DNA of 7,695 nucleotides from positions 1 through 7,695 of the forward strand of contig JAJPXI010000132.1 of assembly GCA_021205585.1 (NCBI GenBank), read 5' to 3'. Positions 1-6,085 of this stretch are shown piece by piece (the stretch's first letter is position 1; each line of letters begins with the position of its first letter). The DNA is from Oscillospiraceae bacterium (GTDB lineage Bacteria; Bacillota; Clostridia; Oscillospirales; Oscillospiraceae). Below the pieces are notes generated by a model that was not told the DNA's origin, searched no databases, and saw only the letters and a list, made by a program, of their open reading frames with translations. The position numbers and the translations under genes were made by a program.

Positions 1-420
1 GCAGACGGTGCAGGTATAGGTCTTAACCCCGGTTCCGGTACAGGTGGCCTCTGTCGTCACCTCGCCGTTGTTCCAGGTGTGCACTCCGGTGGCGGGAGCG
101 GTGATGTTCTCCAGGTCGATCTCGGTCAGCGTAAAGCCGACATACTGGAAGGCAGCGCCGCAGACCGAGCAGAGATAGAAGTTCTCCGTATAGCCCACCT
201 CGGTGCAGGTGGCGTCCCGCTTGCTCACATAAGTCAGCGTGTGGTCAGCCAGGGGACGGGCAATGTCCTCCTCGCTCAGCGTGTTGCCGTCGGCATTCAC
301 GGTGGCCCCGCAGGTGCTGCACACATAGTATTCGATGTGCCCCGCCTCGGTGCAGGTGGAGGCCACGGCGTCACACTTTTCCGTGCTGCTGTGGGAGCAG
401 ATGATCCAGGCGCAGTCAAA
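1..420 (-). repeat. Cys-x-x-Cys repeat region, continuing beyond the window
   Basis: Three units share the form 'ATCTExG....Y.C..C': Cys1851 with CSTC at 1862-1865, Cys1900 with CSVC at 1912-1915, and Cys1955 with CTVC at 1965-1968, where the window ends. Spacing between the first cysteines is 49 and 55 residues. Further cysteines lie at 1831, 1836 and 1844. Such repeats, often followed by 'PATGHTW'-like text (here PATGVHTW), are common in large Clostridia surface proteins. The paired cysteines could bind a metal or form disulfides; the sequence does not decide which. Confidence 0.8.
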
Positions 421-3400
421 GGTGGTCTCGGTGGTCGTGGTGGTGGTCTCATCCATGGTGCTGGAGGTGGTGGCGGTGGTCAGGGTGTAATCGCTGGCCA
501 GGACCAGGTTGGCGTCGGTGGACAGGGTGAACAGGTCCCCGTCGTCCTCGCTGGCGCTCACCCGGTCGGCGTAAACGGCCAGCAGGTCCCCATCGCGGTT
601 GAGCGTAAGCGCGGAGGTCGTGATAGAGCTGTATGCGTCCGAGCTCATATTCACATTGGAGAATTTGTGGGTCTCGGTCTCAAAGCCCAGAGTGTTGACG
701 GTCAGCTTAGACTTCAGTCCGCCGTCCAGGGTCAGCCAGGCGGACAGAGAAGTCTCGGTGGCGTCGCTGGTGTCGGTGTACACATAGGTATTGATATCCT
801 CCGCATCGGTGTAGCTGTTCAGGTAAGCGGTATAGCTGGTGGAAGCGGAGTGGATGAGAAGGATAGCCGCATTGATTTCGGGACTGCCGGTGATGGTCAA
901 ATGCGCATCGGCCGCGGTGGTAGCGGTAAAGGCGCTGCCCGTGGCGCCGCTGGTGGTCACAGTAGAGGGGGCCACCACGATGCCAATGCCTACAGCCGTG
1001 CTGGTCGTGGCGCCGTCGGCGCCGGTGATGGAGGCGATAGCGGTGGCCGTGTTACCGGAGATGGTGCCGCCGGAGATGACGGTGACGCTGTTGCCGTCTG
1101 CGTACAGGGCGCTGCCGCCGCCGGAGATGGTGCTGCCGCCGGACTGGCGGTCCGAGCTGGTACTGACGGAGATGGATGCGGACGTCAGGGCATTGCCGGT
1201 GATAGCGCCGCCGGTCATGTAGAAGGAGCCGGCGGAAATCGCGTCCGTGTCCTTCTGGATGGTCCTGTCGCCGGAGTTGTATACGCCGCCGCCGTAGGCC
1301 GCGGTGTTGTTGGAAATCACCGCCTTGTCGCTGAGATAGAACACGCCCTGATTGTACACGCCGCCGCCATACCCGGCGGAGTAGTTACTGGTGATGGTAC
1401 CGCCGGACATGGTGAAGGTGCCGTAATTGCACACGCCGCCGCCGGCGGTGGGGGCGTAGGTGCCGCCCATTTCGTTGTATTCGCCGGTGGCGTAAAAGCC
1501 GGAGATGGTGCCGCCGGTCATGGTGAGCTCGGCCCCCTCGGCGTTGTAAATGCCGCCGAAGTAGGCGGTGGTGCGGGTGGTGCTGTAGCCGTTGGAGGTG
1601 ACGCTGAAGCCGGTGATGGCGCCGCCGCTCAGGTTGAACTCTCCCCGGTTGTCAATGACCGTGCCGGCCGAGCTGATGGTGTTGTTGCTGAAATATTTGT
1701 CGCCGCCGTTCACATCAAAGGTGCCTCCGGCCCAGTTCAGGGTACCGTAGTTCTGAATGGCCGATTGATAGGAGGCCAGGCCGGTCAGATAGGCGTTTCC
1801 TTGGACGGTCAGTGTGCCCAGAATGTAAATGGGGATATTGGTGCCGATGTTGGACACGTTGGAGACGGTCCCCTCCAGAACGACCTCGGCGCCGGTATCC
1901 ACATACAGAGCGGTGCCCGAACCGCAGGAGCTATAGGCACTGTTGCTTCCGTTGGTCAGGGCAGCGCCGCTGCCGATGCTCACGCCGGAGCCCTCGCCGG
2001 CGTACAGGAGCCGGGCCACGCCGCCGCCGTCCAGCGTCAGGTCATCCAGGCTGACGGAAGCGCCGTCCTCCACATGCACAAGGGCGTTATAATAGGTGCC
2101 GCTGTCGTCTGTGGTGTAGCCGACCAGGACGCCGCTTCCGGCGGAAATGGTGTGTCCCTGGCCGTCGATGGTCACGTCGTAGCCGATGACGATCTCATTT
2201 TCCACTGAGAAATCGTCGTCGATGTAAATTCGGCCCACCAGATCGTCCAGCGCGTCGTTCAGCTCCTCCTCGCTTGTCACATGGCGCACGGCGGACTTTT
2301 GCCCATAGATGCTGATCTCCTTGGAAAAGGAGCCGCCGTAGGCATGGATGCCGGAAACGGTGACTGTGGTCACATAGGTATCGGTGTTCACGCTGTAGGT
2401 GAGCACATAGTCCACGGCCTCTGTCAGTTCCTCTTTCACACCGGTATCCGGGTCGGTATAGTACACGGTGGTCACATAACCATCCCCATCGCTGTAGGTC
2501 ACGGCGGCGGAGCCGTATGCCGCCAGGTCCAGGTAGTCCGGAACGATGGCAATGTAGTATTTAGAAACCGCGTCGCCGGTCAAATCGCTGCCGCCGGGGG
2601 TGACGGTGACGGTACCCACCCAGGTGTATCCCGCCTGCAGGTCAGCGTCAGCGTCGGTCAGCTCGCTGTCGGTCCAACTGACCGCGTAGTAGCTGCTGTC
2701 CACCTCCGCGCCGCCGACTGTCACCGTGACCGTCGGCTCCGTTTTCACGCTGCCGGTCTCGGTCCACTCCGCATAGTAGACGGGGACTGTGATCTCCTCG
2801 CAGATGGGGTCGCCGTTTTCGTCACACAGGACCGCGGTGCCGTCCGAGGTGGTGTAAACGGCCGTATCCTTGCGCGTCAGGGAAACGGTGGTAGAGCAGG
2901 TGCCGGTGTACCCGTCGCTCGTCGCGGTCAGGGTCACGGCGGTCCCGTCGCTGCCGGTGTATGTCGCGCCCTCATCGGTGATGGTCAGGGTGCCGTCGCC
3001 GTCGTCGTCGGTGTAGGTATAAACGCCGTCACCCGCCGCGGTCAGAGTGAAGGAGGCTCCGTCGGTGTCGGAGTATGCGTAATCGTCGCCCGACGCGGTC
3101 AGGGTGATGGTCGTCTCGGCGGTGTAATAATACGCTCCGCTTTCGTCGGTGGACACCTGGCCGGTGTACTCCGTGCCGTCTTCTGTGGTGTAGGTCGTGG
3201 CGGGGTAGCTCGGGGTCTGGCCGTCCGCTTCATAGTAGATGGCGACCTCGTCCCCGTCCAGCAGGACGACCGGATCGCCGTCTGTGTCGGTATAACAGTA
3301 AACCGTTCCGGTCATCTCCCGCTCGGTCGGGGTCAGGGTGATGGAATTTCCTTGGCTGTCGGTGCCGGTGTAGGTGGTGCCGGACAAAGAGGAGCTTTGG

Positions 3401-5904
3401 GTCAGGGTGACGGTCTCCCCATAGCGGTCGGTGGTGGTGTAAACGCCGTTCTTCTCGGCAAGCTCGTATTCATTGCCGTCCCCGTCGCAGTAGACCATCT
3501 CGGTGGCGGCGTCCACCAGCTCCACCATGTCCCCGGTCAGCGCCGTCCGGGAGAAAATGGCGCTGTTGCTGTCGGTATCCAGGGTCACGGTGCGGGGAGA
3601 GCCGTCGCAAATCAGATTGGCCGCGTCGTCCGCTGTCAGTTTGTAATCGCCGGAGCCGGTGGCCACCGTCGTTTCAGTGGAACCGATGGATTTGGAATAG
3701 GTAAAGTACAGGGGGTAGGTCAGCGAACCGGTCAGCGCGATTTTGGAATAAGATGCGGCGCTGCTGTAGGTCAGGTAGACCTCCGGCCCGCCCTGCACCT
3801 GGCCGTCGGTGGTCAGAACATTGTAATAGCTGTTCAGATTGATCTGCGCGCGGGAGCCGTCAGCATTGGAGACGGTACCGCCATTCAGGGTAATCTCTGC
3901 GGATGTGGAATAGCCGATAATGGCGGGAGCGTCGCTGCCGTTGCCTGTTATGTCGGTATTCGTCAAGGTCGCAGAGCCGTTGTTAAAATAGACGCCATTG
4001 CTCGGAACGGCATCGCCGGTCCAGCTCAATTTGCTGTTTTCAATGGTTGTGGTCAGAAGGTATGTTGTATTTCCACCCGCAAAGTGAAAAGCATTCTTGC
4101 CGGAGGTGGCGGTGGTGGTCAAGGTGGAATCCTTAATCGTAAGATTGGACGTATAGCCCACGGCCATCAGAGGCCCTTCGCACCCCTCGGTTGTAACATT
4201 AGAGAGGCTCAAAGACTCTACCAGGTAACTACTGCTGGAGCCGCCGACAAAGAAAGCGCTGGTGTTGTATGTAGTACCGGAGCTATACAAGTTTTTCAGC
4301 GCAACGGACTCCAGGGACAGCTTGAACCCTTTGCTATAGCGAACAGAGAGAAACCGCTGTCGGCCGGCATCAATAGTAATATTCTGGAATGTCAAGCTAT
4401 AGTCTGTCAATTTAGCCGCGGAACCGGTAAAATTGAACATAAGGTACGCTCCATCAGTGCTGGAGCTGGGAGCGGAGAGAGTGTACTGCCCCTGGCCGTC
4501 GATGACCACGTTGGCGTGGCTGACGGAGGTGATGACCGTGCTGGAGTCCATGGAGATGTTCTGACTCAGGTAGATGGTCAGCTGGGGATAGTCGTCATAC
4601 TCTGTGCTGACCAGCGCGTCCTGCAGCTCCTGCGCCGTTGAAACATAAATGGCTTTTGCCTCCGAGGGGCGGTAGAAGACTGCGGTGTTGCTCTCCGCGT
4701 TTAGGCTCAGGGTGCGCACGGTCTCAGAGGCGTAGGTCAGATAGTTCAAATCCGAGGTCTGCAGGGTGTAACCGCTGCCGGCGGCCACCACCGGGTCCAG
4801 GCCGGAGATGCTGGAGCTGAAGGAGAACTTCAGGGAATAGGCCATGGAGCCGGTCAGCTGGATCTGGGCGGACTCGGTGGAGGTCAAAACGACCTCCGGG
4901 CTGCCCTGCACCTGGCCGTTGGTGTACAAAAGGCTGCTGGCGTTGTTCAGTTTGATCTGCGCGGCGGAGCCGCCGGTGTTGAAGAGGGTGCAGGCGTTCA
5001 GGGTGGCGGTAGCGCTGGCGTTGTTGACGTAGAGGGCGCAGGAGTCGGCGTTCCCTGTGCCGGTAATCGTCGAGCCGCCGTCCACCGTGACAGAGCTAGA
5101 CGCACCTGCGTTGTAGACAGCGTACATGGGATAGGCGGCATCGTTCATGGTGATGGTGGTGCCACCGCTGATGGTGGTTTTAATGGGGCAGGTGGCAGTA
5201 GCGGTGGCCATATTGATCAGATACTGGGTCTTATAGGCGCTGGTGAAGGTCAGGGAGGAGTTTTCCACGGTCAGATCGGCGCGCGCCAGATAGATGAAGC
5301 AGCCGGTTCCGCTGATGGTGGAATTCTTCACGATCACGCCGCTTTCGTTTCCAGACGTACTCTGGGCGCCAAAATAGATGCCGGCCTTCGTGGTGTTTCC
5401 CGTGCTGGCCGTCCCGCTGTTCAGGCCGGTCATGGTCACGTTGTCCAGCACCAGCCAGCTGTTGACAGCGATAGAAGCACTGCTGGTTGCAAAGAACTGT
5501 TGATCTCCGGCGTTAATGGTGATGTCCCGGAAGGTCAGGGTTTTGCCATTGAAAGCGGAAAATTTGAACATGGTCGTCCCGGCGGCTGTAGAGCCGGTGG
5601 CGGACAGGGTGTACTGCCCCTGGCCGTCGATGGTGACGGCGGTCGGCCCGATGGAGGTGACCGGATAGACCGTCATGTCGATGTCGGCGGTCAGCTGGAC
5701 GATGACCTCGTCATAGCTTGTGTAATCCGCGGTGTTCTGCACCGCCTTCTGCAGTGCCTCGGCAGTGCTCACCGAAACGGTGATGGAGTTTGAGGACCCG
5801 CTGCCGCTGTCCTCTCCGTCAGCGTAGGCGCAGGTGATGACCATGGACAGCACCATGGACAGCACCAGCGCCAGGCTGGTGATGCGTTTCAAGGTTTTTC
5901 TCAT
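1..5904 (-). CDS. Giant secreted beta-helix repeat surface protein (adhesin-like), 3' end beyond window
   Basis: The frame is open from the ATG at 5904-5902 to the left edge: 1968 codons without a stop, ending in Cys. The start is supported by an AAAGGA ribosome binding site 7 nt upstream and an immediate signal peptide; the frame is closed upstream by a TGA at 6054-6052. Domain order by residue: signal peptide 1-28; beta-helix module 1 about 41-412; module 2 about 419-786; Asp/Gly/Thr/Tyr-rich region 803-1031; two Ig-like domains about 1053-1201; third beta-helix about 1208-1690; a less defined segment to about 1806; Thr-rich linker 1807-1828; CxxC repeats 1829-1968. Such architectures belong to very large Firmicute surface proteins, thought to bind glycans, host or other cells. 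No catalytic residues are recognised, so polysaccharide lyase activity cannot be claimed. The wall anchor, if any, lies outside the window. The class assignment is secure; ligand and function are unknown. Confidence 0.93.
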   Translation of the reverse strand, partial: MRKTLKRITSLALVLSMVLSMVITCAYADGEDSGSGSSNSITVSVSTAEALQKAVQNTADYTSYDEVIVQLTADIDMTVYPVTSIGPTAVTIDGQGQYTLSATGSTAAGTTMFKFSAFNGKTLTFRDITINAGDQQFFATSSASIAVNSWLVLDNVTMTGLNSGTASTGNTTKAGIYFGAQSTSGNESGVIVKNSTISGTGCFIYLARADLTVENSSLTFTSAYKTQYLINMATATATCPIKTTISGGTTITMNDAAYPMYAVYNAGASSSVTVDGGSTITGTGNADSCALYVNNASATATLNACTLFNTGGSAAQIKLNNASSLLYTNGQVQGSPEVVLTSTESAQIQLTGSMAYSLKFSFSSSISGLDPVVAAGSGYTLQTSDLNYLTYASETVRTLSLNAESNTAVFYRPSEAKAIYVSTAQELQDALVSTEYDDYPQLTIYLSQNISMDSSTVITSVSHANVVIDGQGQYTLSAPSSSTDGAYLMFNFTGSAAKLTDYSLTFQNITIDAGRQRFLSVRYSKGFKLSLESVALKNLYSSGTTYNTSAFFVGGSSSSYLVESLSLSNVTTEGCEGPLMAVGYTSNLTIKDSTLTTTATSGKNAFHFAGGNTTYLLTTTIENSKLSWTGDAVPSNGVYFNNGSATLTNTDITGNGSDAPAIIGYSTSAEITLNGGTVSNADGSRAQINLNSYYNVLTTDGQVQGGPEVYLTYSSAASYSKIALTGSLTYPLYFTYSKSIGSTETTVATGSGDYKLTADDAANLICDGSPRTVTLDTDSNSAIFSRTALTGDMVELVDAATEMVYCDGDGNEYELAEKNGVYTTTDRYGETVTLTQSSSLSGTTYTGTDSQGNSITLTPTEREMTGTVYCYTDTDGDPVVLLDGDEVAIYYEADGQTPSYPATTYTTEDGTEYTGQVSTDESGAYYYTAETTITLTASGDDYAYSDTDGASFTLTAAGDGVYTYTDDDGDGTLTITDEGATYTGSDGTAVTLTATSDGYTGTCSTTVSLTRKDTAVYTTSDGTAVLCDENGDPICEEITVPVYYAEWTETGSVKTEPTVTVTVGGAEVDSSYYAVSWTDSELTDADADLQAGYTWVGTVTVTPGGSDLTGDAVSKYYIAIVPDYLDLAAYGSAAVTYSDGDGYVTTVYYTDPDTGVKEELTEAVDYVLTYSVNTDTYVTTVTVSGIHAYGGSFSKEISIYGQKSAVRHVTSEEELNDALDDLVGRIYIDDDFSVENEIVIGYDVTIDGQGHTISAGSGVLVGYTTDDSGTYYNALVHVEDGASVSLDDLTLDGGGVARLLYAGEGSGVSIGSGAALTNGSNSAYSSCGSGTALYVDTGAEVVLEGTVSNVSNIGTNIPIYILGTLTVQGNAYLTGLASYQSAIQNYGTLNWAGGTFDVNGGDKYFSNNTISSAGTVIDNRGEFNLSGGAITGFSVTSNGYSTTRTTAYFGGIYNAEGAELTMTGGTISGFYATGEYNEMGGTYAPTAGGGVCNYGTFTMSGGTITSNYSAGYGGGVYNQGVFYLSDKAVISNNTAAYGGGVYNSGDRTIQKDTDAISAGSFYMTGGAITGNALTSASISVSTSSDRQSGGSTISGGGSALYADGNSVTVISGGTISGNTATAIASITGADGATTSTAVGIGIVVAPSTVTTSGATGSAFTATTAADAHLTITGSPEINAAILLIHSASTSYTAYLNSYTDAEDINTYVYTDTSDATETSLSAWLTLDGGLKSKLTVNTLGFETETHKFSNVNMSSDAYSSITTSALTLNRDGDLLAVYADRVSASEDDGDLFTLSTDANLVLASDYTLTTATTSSTMDETTTTTTETTFDCAWIICSHSSTEKCDAVASTCTEAGHIEYYVCSTCGATVNADGNTLSEEDIARPLADHTLTYVSKRDATCTEVGYTENFYLCSVCGAAFQYVGFTLTEIDLENITAPATGVHTWNNGEVTTEATCTGTGVKTYTCTVC
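421..486 (-). other. Thr-rich linker
   Basis: Residues about 1807-1828 contain 15 threonines, with Ser, Ala, Met, Asp and Glu making up the rest. The stretch separates the beta-rich part from the Cys-containing repeats. It is probably a flexible, possibly glycosylated linker; the glycosylation is only a guess from composition. Confidence 0.7.
835..2283 (-). other. Third right-handed beta-helix with GG-T-I and GGGVYN coils
   Basis: Residues about 1208-1690. It starts like the first two (VTSEEELNDAL at 1209-1219, then VTIDGQGHTIS at 1244-1254) but then has different coils: repeated SGGTISG, TGGAITG and SGGTIT turns and GGGVYN/GGGVCN segments. This is the pattern seen in polymorphic adhesin-like beta-helix proteins of Firmicutes and resembles the GG-x-I repeats of chlamydial Pmp proteins, though this organism is Gram-positive by its other features. 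A less regular beta-rich segment follows up to about residue 1806. Confidence 0.8.
1279..1446 (-). repeat. 75-bp / 25-residue GGGVYN coil repeat
   Basis: Plus-strand motifs of the form g(t/c)a-(t/c)ac-gcc-gcc-gcc begin at 1279, 1354 and 1429, exactly 75 bp apart. They encode GGGVYN, GGGVYN and GGGVCN, each about one helix turn of 25 residues. A diverged relative (GGIYN) occurs at 1546, 117 bp further on, so the strict period covers three coils only. Confidence 0.8.
2302..2748 (-). other. Two Ig-like beta-sandwich domains
   Basis: Residues about 1053-1118 and 1120-1201. The second contains DYVLTYSVNTDTYVTTVTVSG followed by ygGsFSKEISIYG, matching the form 'dYtvtY...n...vTVtG...y.G...k...I' of bacterial Ig-like domains used as spacers in Firmicute surface proteins. 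The first has a similar order, with YYAVSW, TWVGTVTV and KYYIA. They separate the acidic repeat region from the third beta-helix and are probably structural. Confidence 0.6.
2812..3498 (-). other. Asp/Gly/Thr/Tyr-rich stalk-like region
   Basis: Residues about 803-1031 are dominated by Thr, Tyr, Asp and Gly, with many acidic turn motifs: CDGDGNEYEL, TDTDGDP, TDDDGDGTL, TSDGTAV and CDENGDP. Strand-like TLT or ITLT segments alternate with these turns. The pattern suggests a string of beta-hairpins forming an extended stalk. Acidic DxDGD turns resemble calcium-binding loops of other surface proteins, but no complete known calcium motif can be claimed. The central part has a regular 19-residue repeat. 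Confidence 0.65.
2875..3114 (-). repeat. 57-bp / 19-residue tandem repeat
   Basis: The TLT triplet ends at residues 936, 955, 974 and 993, an exact 19-residue spacing, followed by a shorter 17-residue step to 1010. The units read roughly xxxTLTAxGDxYxYTDxDG, for example TTITLTASGDDYAYSDTDG (931-949). Units are similar rather than identical in DNA. Confidence 0.75.
3547..4650 (-). repeat. Beta-helix module 2 (second tandem protein module)
   Basis: Residues about 419-786. The landmarks of module 1 recur in order: STAQELQ (422-428), VIDGQGQYTLSA (467-478), GQVQGGPEV (701-709), LTGS (724-727) and SNSAIFSR (779-786). The offset between copies is 376 residues at the start and 371 near the end, so a few residues were gained or lost inside. 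The central coils have diverged much more than the ends. The DNA over 4021-4440 is clearly poorer in G+C than other parts of the gene. Confidence 0.8.
4481..4504 (-). repeat. 24-bp DNA identity between modules, copy in module 2
   Basis: This is the second copy of the 24 bp found at 5609-5632, coding for DGQGQYTL at residues 469-476. A shorter related stretch occurs near 2160-2178 in the third beta-helix (VTIDGQG). Confidence 0.85.
4669..5784 (-). repeat. Beta-helix module 1 (first of two tandem protein modules)
   Basis: Residues about 41-412. It opens with STAEALQ (46-52), then a strand-rich stretch leading to IDGQGQYTLSA (92-102), a signature usual at the first coils of pectin-lyase-like right-handed beta-helices. 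It continues with short Asn/Thr/Ser-rich strands such as VIVKNSTISG and VTVDGGSTITG, and closes with GQVQGSPEV (330-338), LTGS (350-353) and a AESNTAVFYR cap (403-412). The same ordered landmarks recur in module 2. The fold assignment rests on the repeat pattern; ligand and enzymatic activity cannot be read. Confidence 0.8.
5609..5632 (-). repeat. 24-bp DNA identity between modules, copy in module 1
   Basis: The plus-strand bases starting gtgtactgccc and ending gccgtcgatg are identical at 5609-5632 and 4481-4504. They encode DGQGQYTL, the shared beta-helix signature. The identity could reflect recent duplication, gene conversion or selection on the motif. Confidence 0.85.
5821..5904 (-). other. 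Sec signal peptide of the giant surface protein
   Basis: Residues 1-28 show a basic n-region (R2, K3, K6, R7), a hydrophobic core from about residue 8 to 24, and an AYA motif before Asp29-Gly30 that fits signal peptidase I cleavage after Ala28. The core contains Leu-Ser-Met-Val twice, encoded by a 12-bp tandem duplication. Cys25 follows Val-Ile-Thr, but Thr at -1 is a poor lipobox, so a lipoprotein is less likely. The following residues (Asp/Gly/Glu/Ser) form a short flexible linker before the first beta-helix. Confidence 0.9.
5840..5863 (-). repeat. 12-bp tandem duplication inside the signal peptide
   Basis: The plus strand reads accatggacagc twice back to back. On the coding strand it gives Leu-Ser-Met-Val twice, residues 15-22, in the hydrophobic core. 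A gain or loss of one unit would keep the frame and change the core length by four residues. Confidence 0.9.
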
Positions 5905-5911
5905 AAGACAT

Positions 5912-5917
5912 TCCTTT
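5912..5917 (-). promoter_or_regulatory. Ribosome binding site of the giant surface protein
   Basis: The coding strand reads AAAGGA followed by a 7-nt spacer and the ATG at 5904. This, with the signal peptide directly after it, decides the start. A GC-rich hairpin (5922-5939) ends only four bases upstream of this site. Confidence 0.75.
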
Positions 5918-5921
5918 CTTT

Positions 5922-5939
5922 CCCCGCTCCTGGGCGGGG
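5922..5939 (-). other. GC-rich hairpin just upstream of the ribosome binding site
   Basis: The coding strand reads CCCCGC, a six-base loop CCAGGA, then GCGGGG: a perfect 6-bp stem whose 3' side ends four bases before AAAGGA. The loop carries AGGA, itself Shine-Dalgarno-like. It may insulate or modulate initiation of the giant gene. No T-run follows, so it is not a standard terminator. Confidence 0.6.
5927..5938. repeat. 12-bp direct repeat, copy 1
   Basis: ctcctgggcggg here is identical to 5989-6000, 62 bp away. Together with the repeated hairpin core it makes the gap look built from repeated blocks. Confidence 0.8.
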
Positions 5940-5946
5940 GAGAGTG

Positions 5947-5962
5947 CGGGGCCGCGGCCCCG
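5947..5962. repeat. 16-bp perfect palindrome
   Basis: CGGGGCCGCGGCCCCG is a perfect palindrome with no spacer, in the gap before the giant gene. It could be a protein-binding site or part of a repetitive extragenic element. As RNA it would need to open a small loop to fold. Confidence 0.85.
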
Positions 5963-5975
5963 GCGTTTTGAATAC

Positions 5976-6047
5976 TCAGTTCCACGTTCTCCTGGGCGGG
6001 CCGCGCTGCGGCCCGTCCCGCGCGGGACGGCGGAGCGGACGGAACAT
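5976..6047 (-). CDS. Possible 23-residue leader peptide or remnant frame
   Basis: An ATG with a strong ribosome binding site opens a frame of 23 codons ending in TGA at 5978-5976, 71 bases before the start of the giant gene. The peptide begins MFRPLRRPARDG and ends PRRTWN; it has seven Arg and five Pro, reflecting the GC-rich palindromes it crosses. It could be a leader peptide whose translation affects folding of the hairpins, or an accident left where a repetitive element entered between a ribosome binding site and its gene. No family is recognised. The signal favouring translation is the ribosome binding site alone. Confidence 0.3.
   Translation of the reverse strand: MFRPLRRPARDGPQRGPPRRTWN
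5989..6000. repeat. 12-bp direct repeat, copy 2
   Basis: This is the second exact copy of ctcctgggcggg. It directly abuts the hairpin at 5998-6014. Confidence 0.8.
5998..6014. repeat. Hairpin with 7-bp stem, shares core with 6086-6100
   Basis: GGGCCGC, loop GCT, GCGGCCC on the plus strand. The 13-nt core gccgcgctgcggc (6000-6012) recurs exactly at 6087-6099. The hairpin shares two bases with the palindrome at 6013-6030, so the two folds may compete. Confidence 0.8.
6013..6030. repeat. 18-bp perfect palindrome
   Basis: CCGTCCCGCGCGGGACGG is its own reverse complement over all 18 bases. It lies inside the 23-codon reading frame of the leader. It could be an operator half-site pair or a piece of a repetitive element. 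Confidence 0.85.
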
Positions 6048-6054
6048 ATGCTCA

Positions 6055-6061
6055 CCTCCTT
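6055..6061 (-). promoter_or_regulatory. Near-ideal ribosome binding site in the gap
   Basis: The coding strand reads AAGGAGG, then 7 bases, then an ATG at 6047-6045. It is a better anti-16S match than the site used by the giant gene. The ATG opens only 23 codons and is not in frame with the giant gene. Confidence 0.7.
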
Positions 6062-6085
6062 GTCGATGAAAGCCTTCTTAGTCAT

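Noticed and set aside
1261..1446. CRISPR-like repeats
   Set aside because: The regular units are coding repeats in frame with protein motif GGGVYN, with no spacer diversity or repeat palindromes.
79..2208. 709-codon open frame on the plus strand
   Set aside because: It is the exact antisense of the giant gene in the same codon phase, starts at GTG, and its product is Gly/Val/Ala-rich with no domain. Openness is explained by missing TTA/CTA/TCA codons in the true gene.
2812..3498. Dockerin or EF-hand domain in the acidic region
   Set aside because: Asp/Gly turns are present, but the 12-residue calcium loop with flanking helices is not; the text is all beta-like Thr/Tyr/Val.
2281..4641. 786-codon open frame on the plus strand
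   Set aside because: It is antisense to the beta-helix, acidic repeat and Ig-like regions, which give a coherent protein on the minus strand; the plus-strand product has no signal, domain or ribosome binding site.
5820..5840. Lipobox around Cys25 of the giant protein
   Set aside because: The residue before Cys is Thr, not Gly, Ala or Ser, and an AYA signal peptidase I site follows three residues later.
5819..6085. 88-codon minus-strand frame beginning MTKKAFIDKE
   Set aside because: It has a weak start context, crosses the palindromes as Arg/Gly/Pro text and reads out of frame into the signal peptide of the giant gene.
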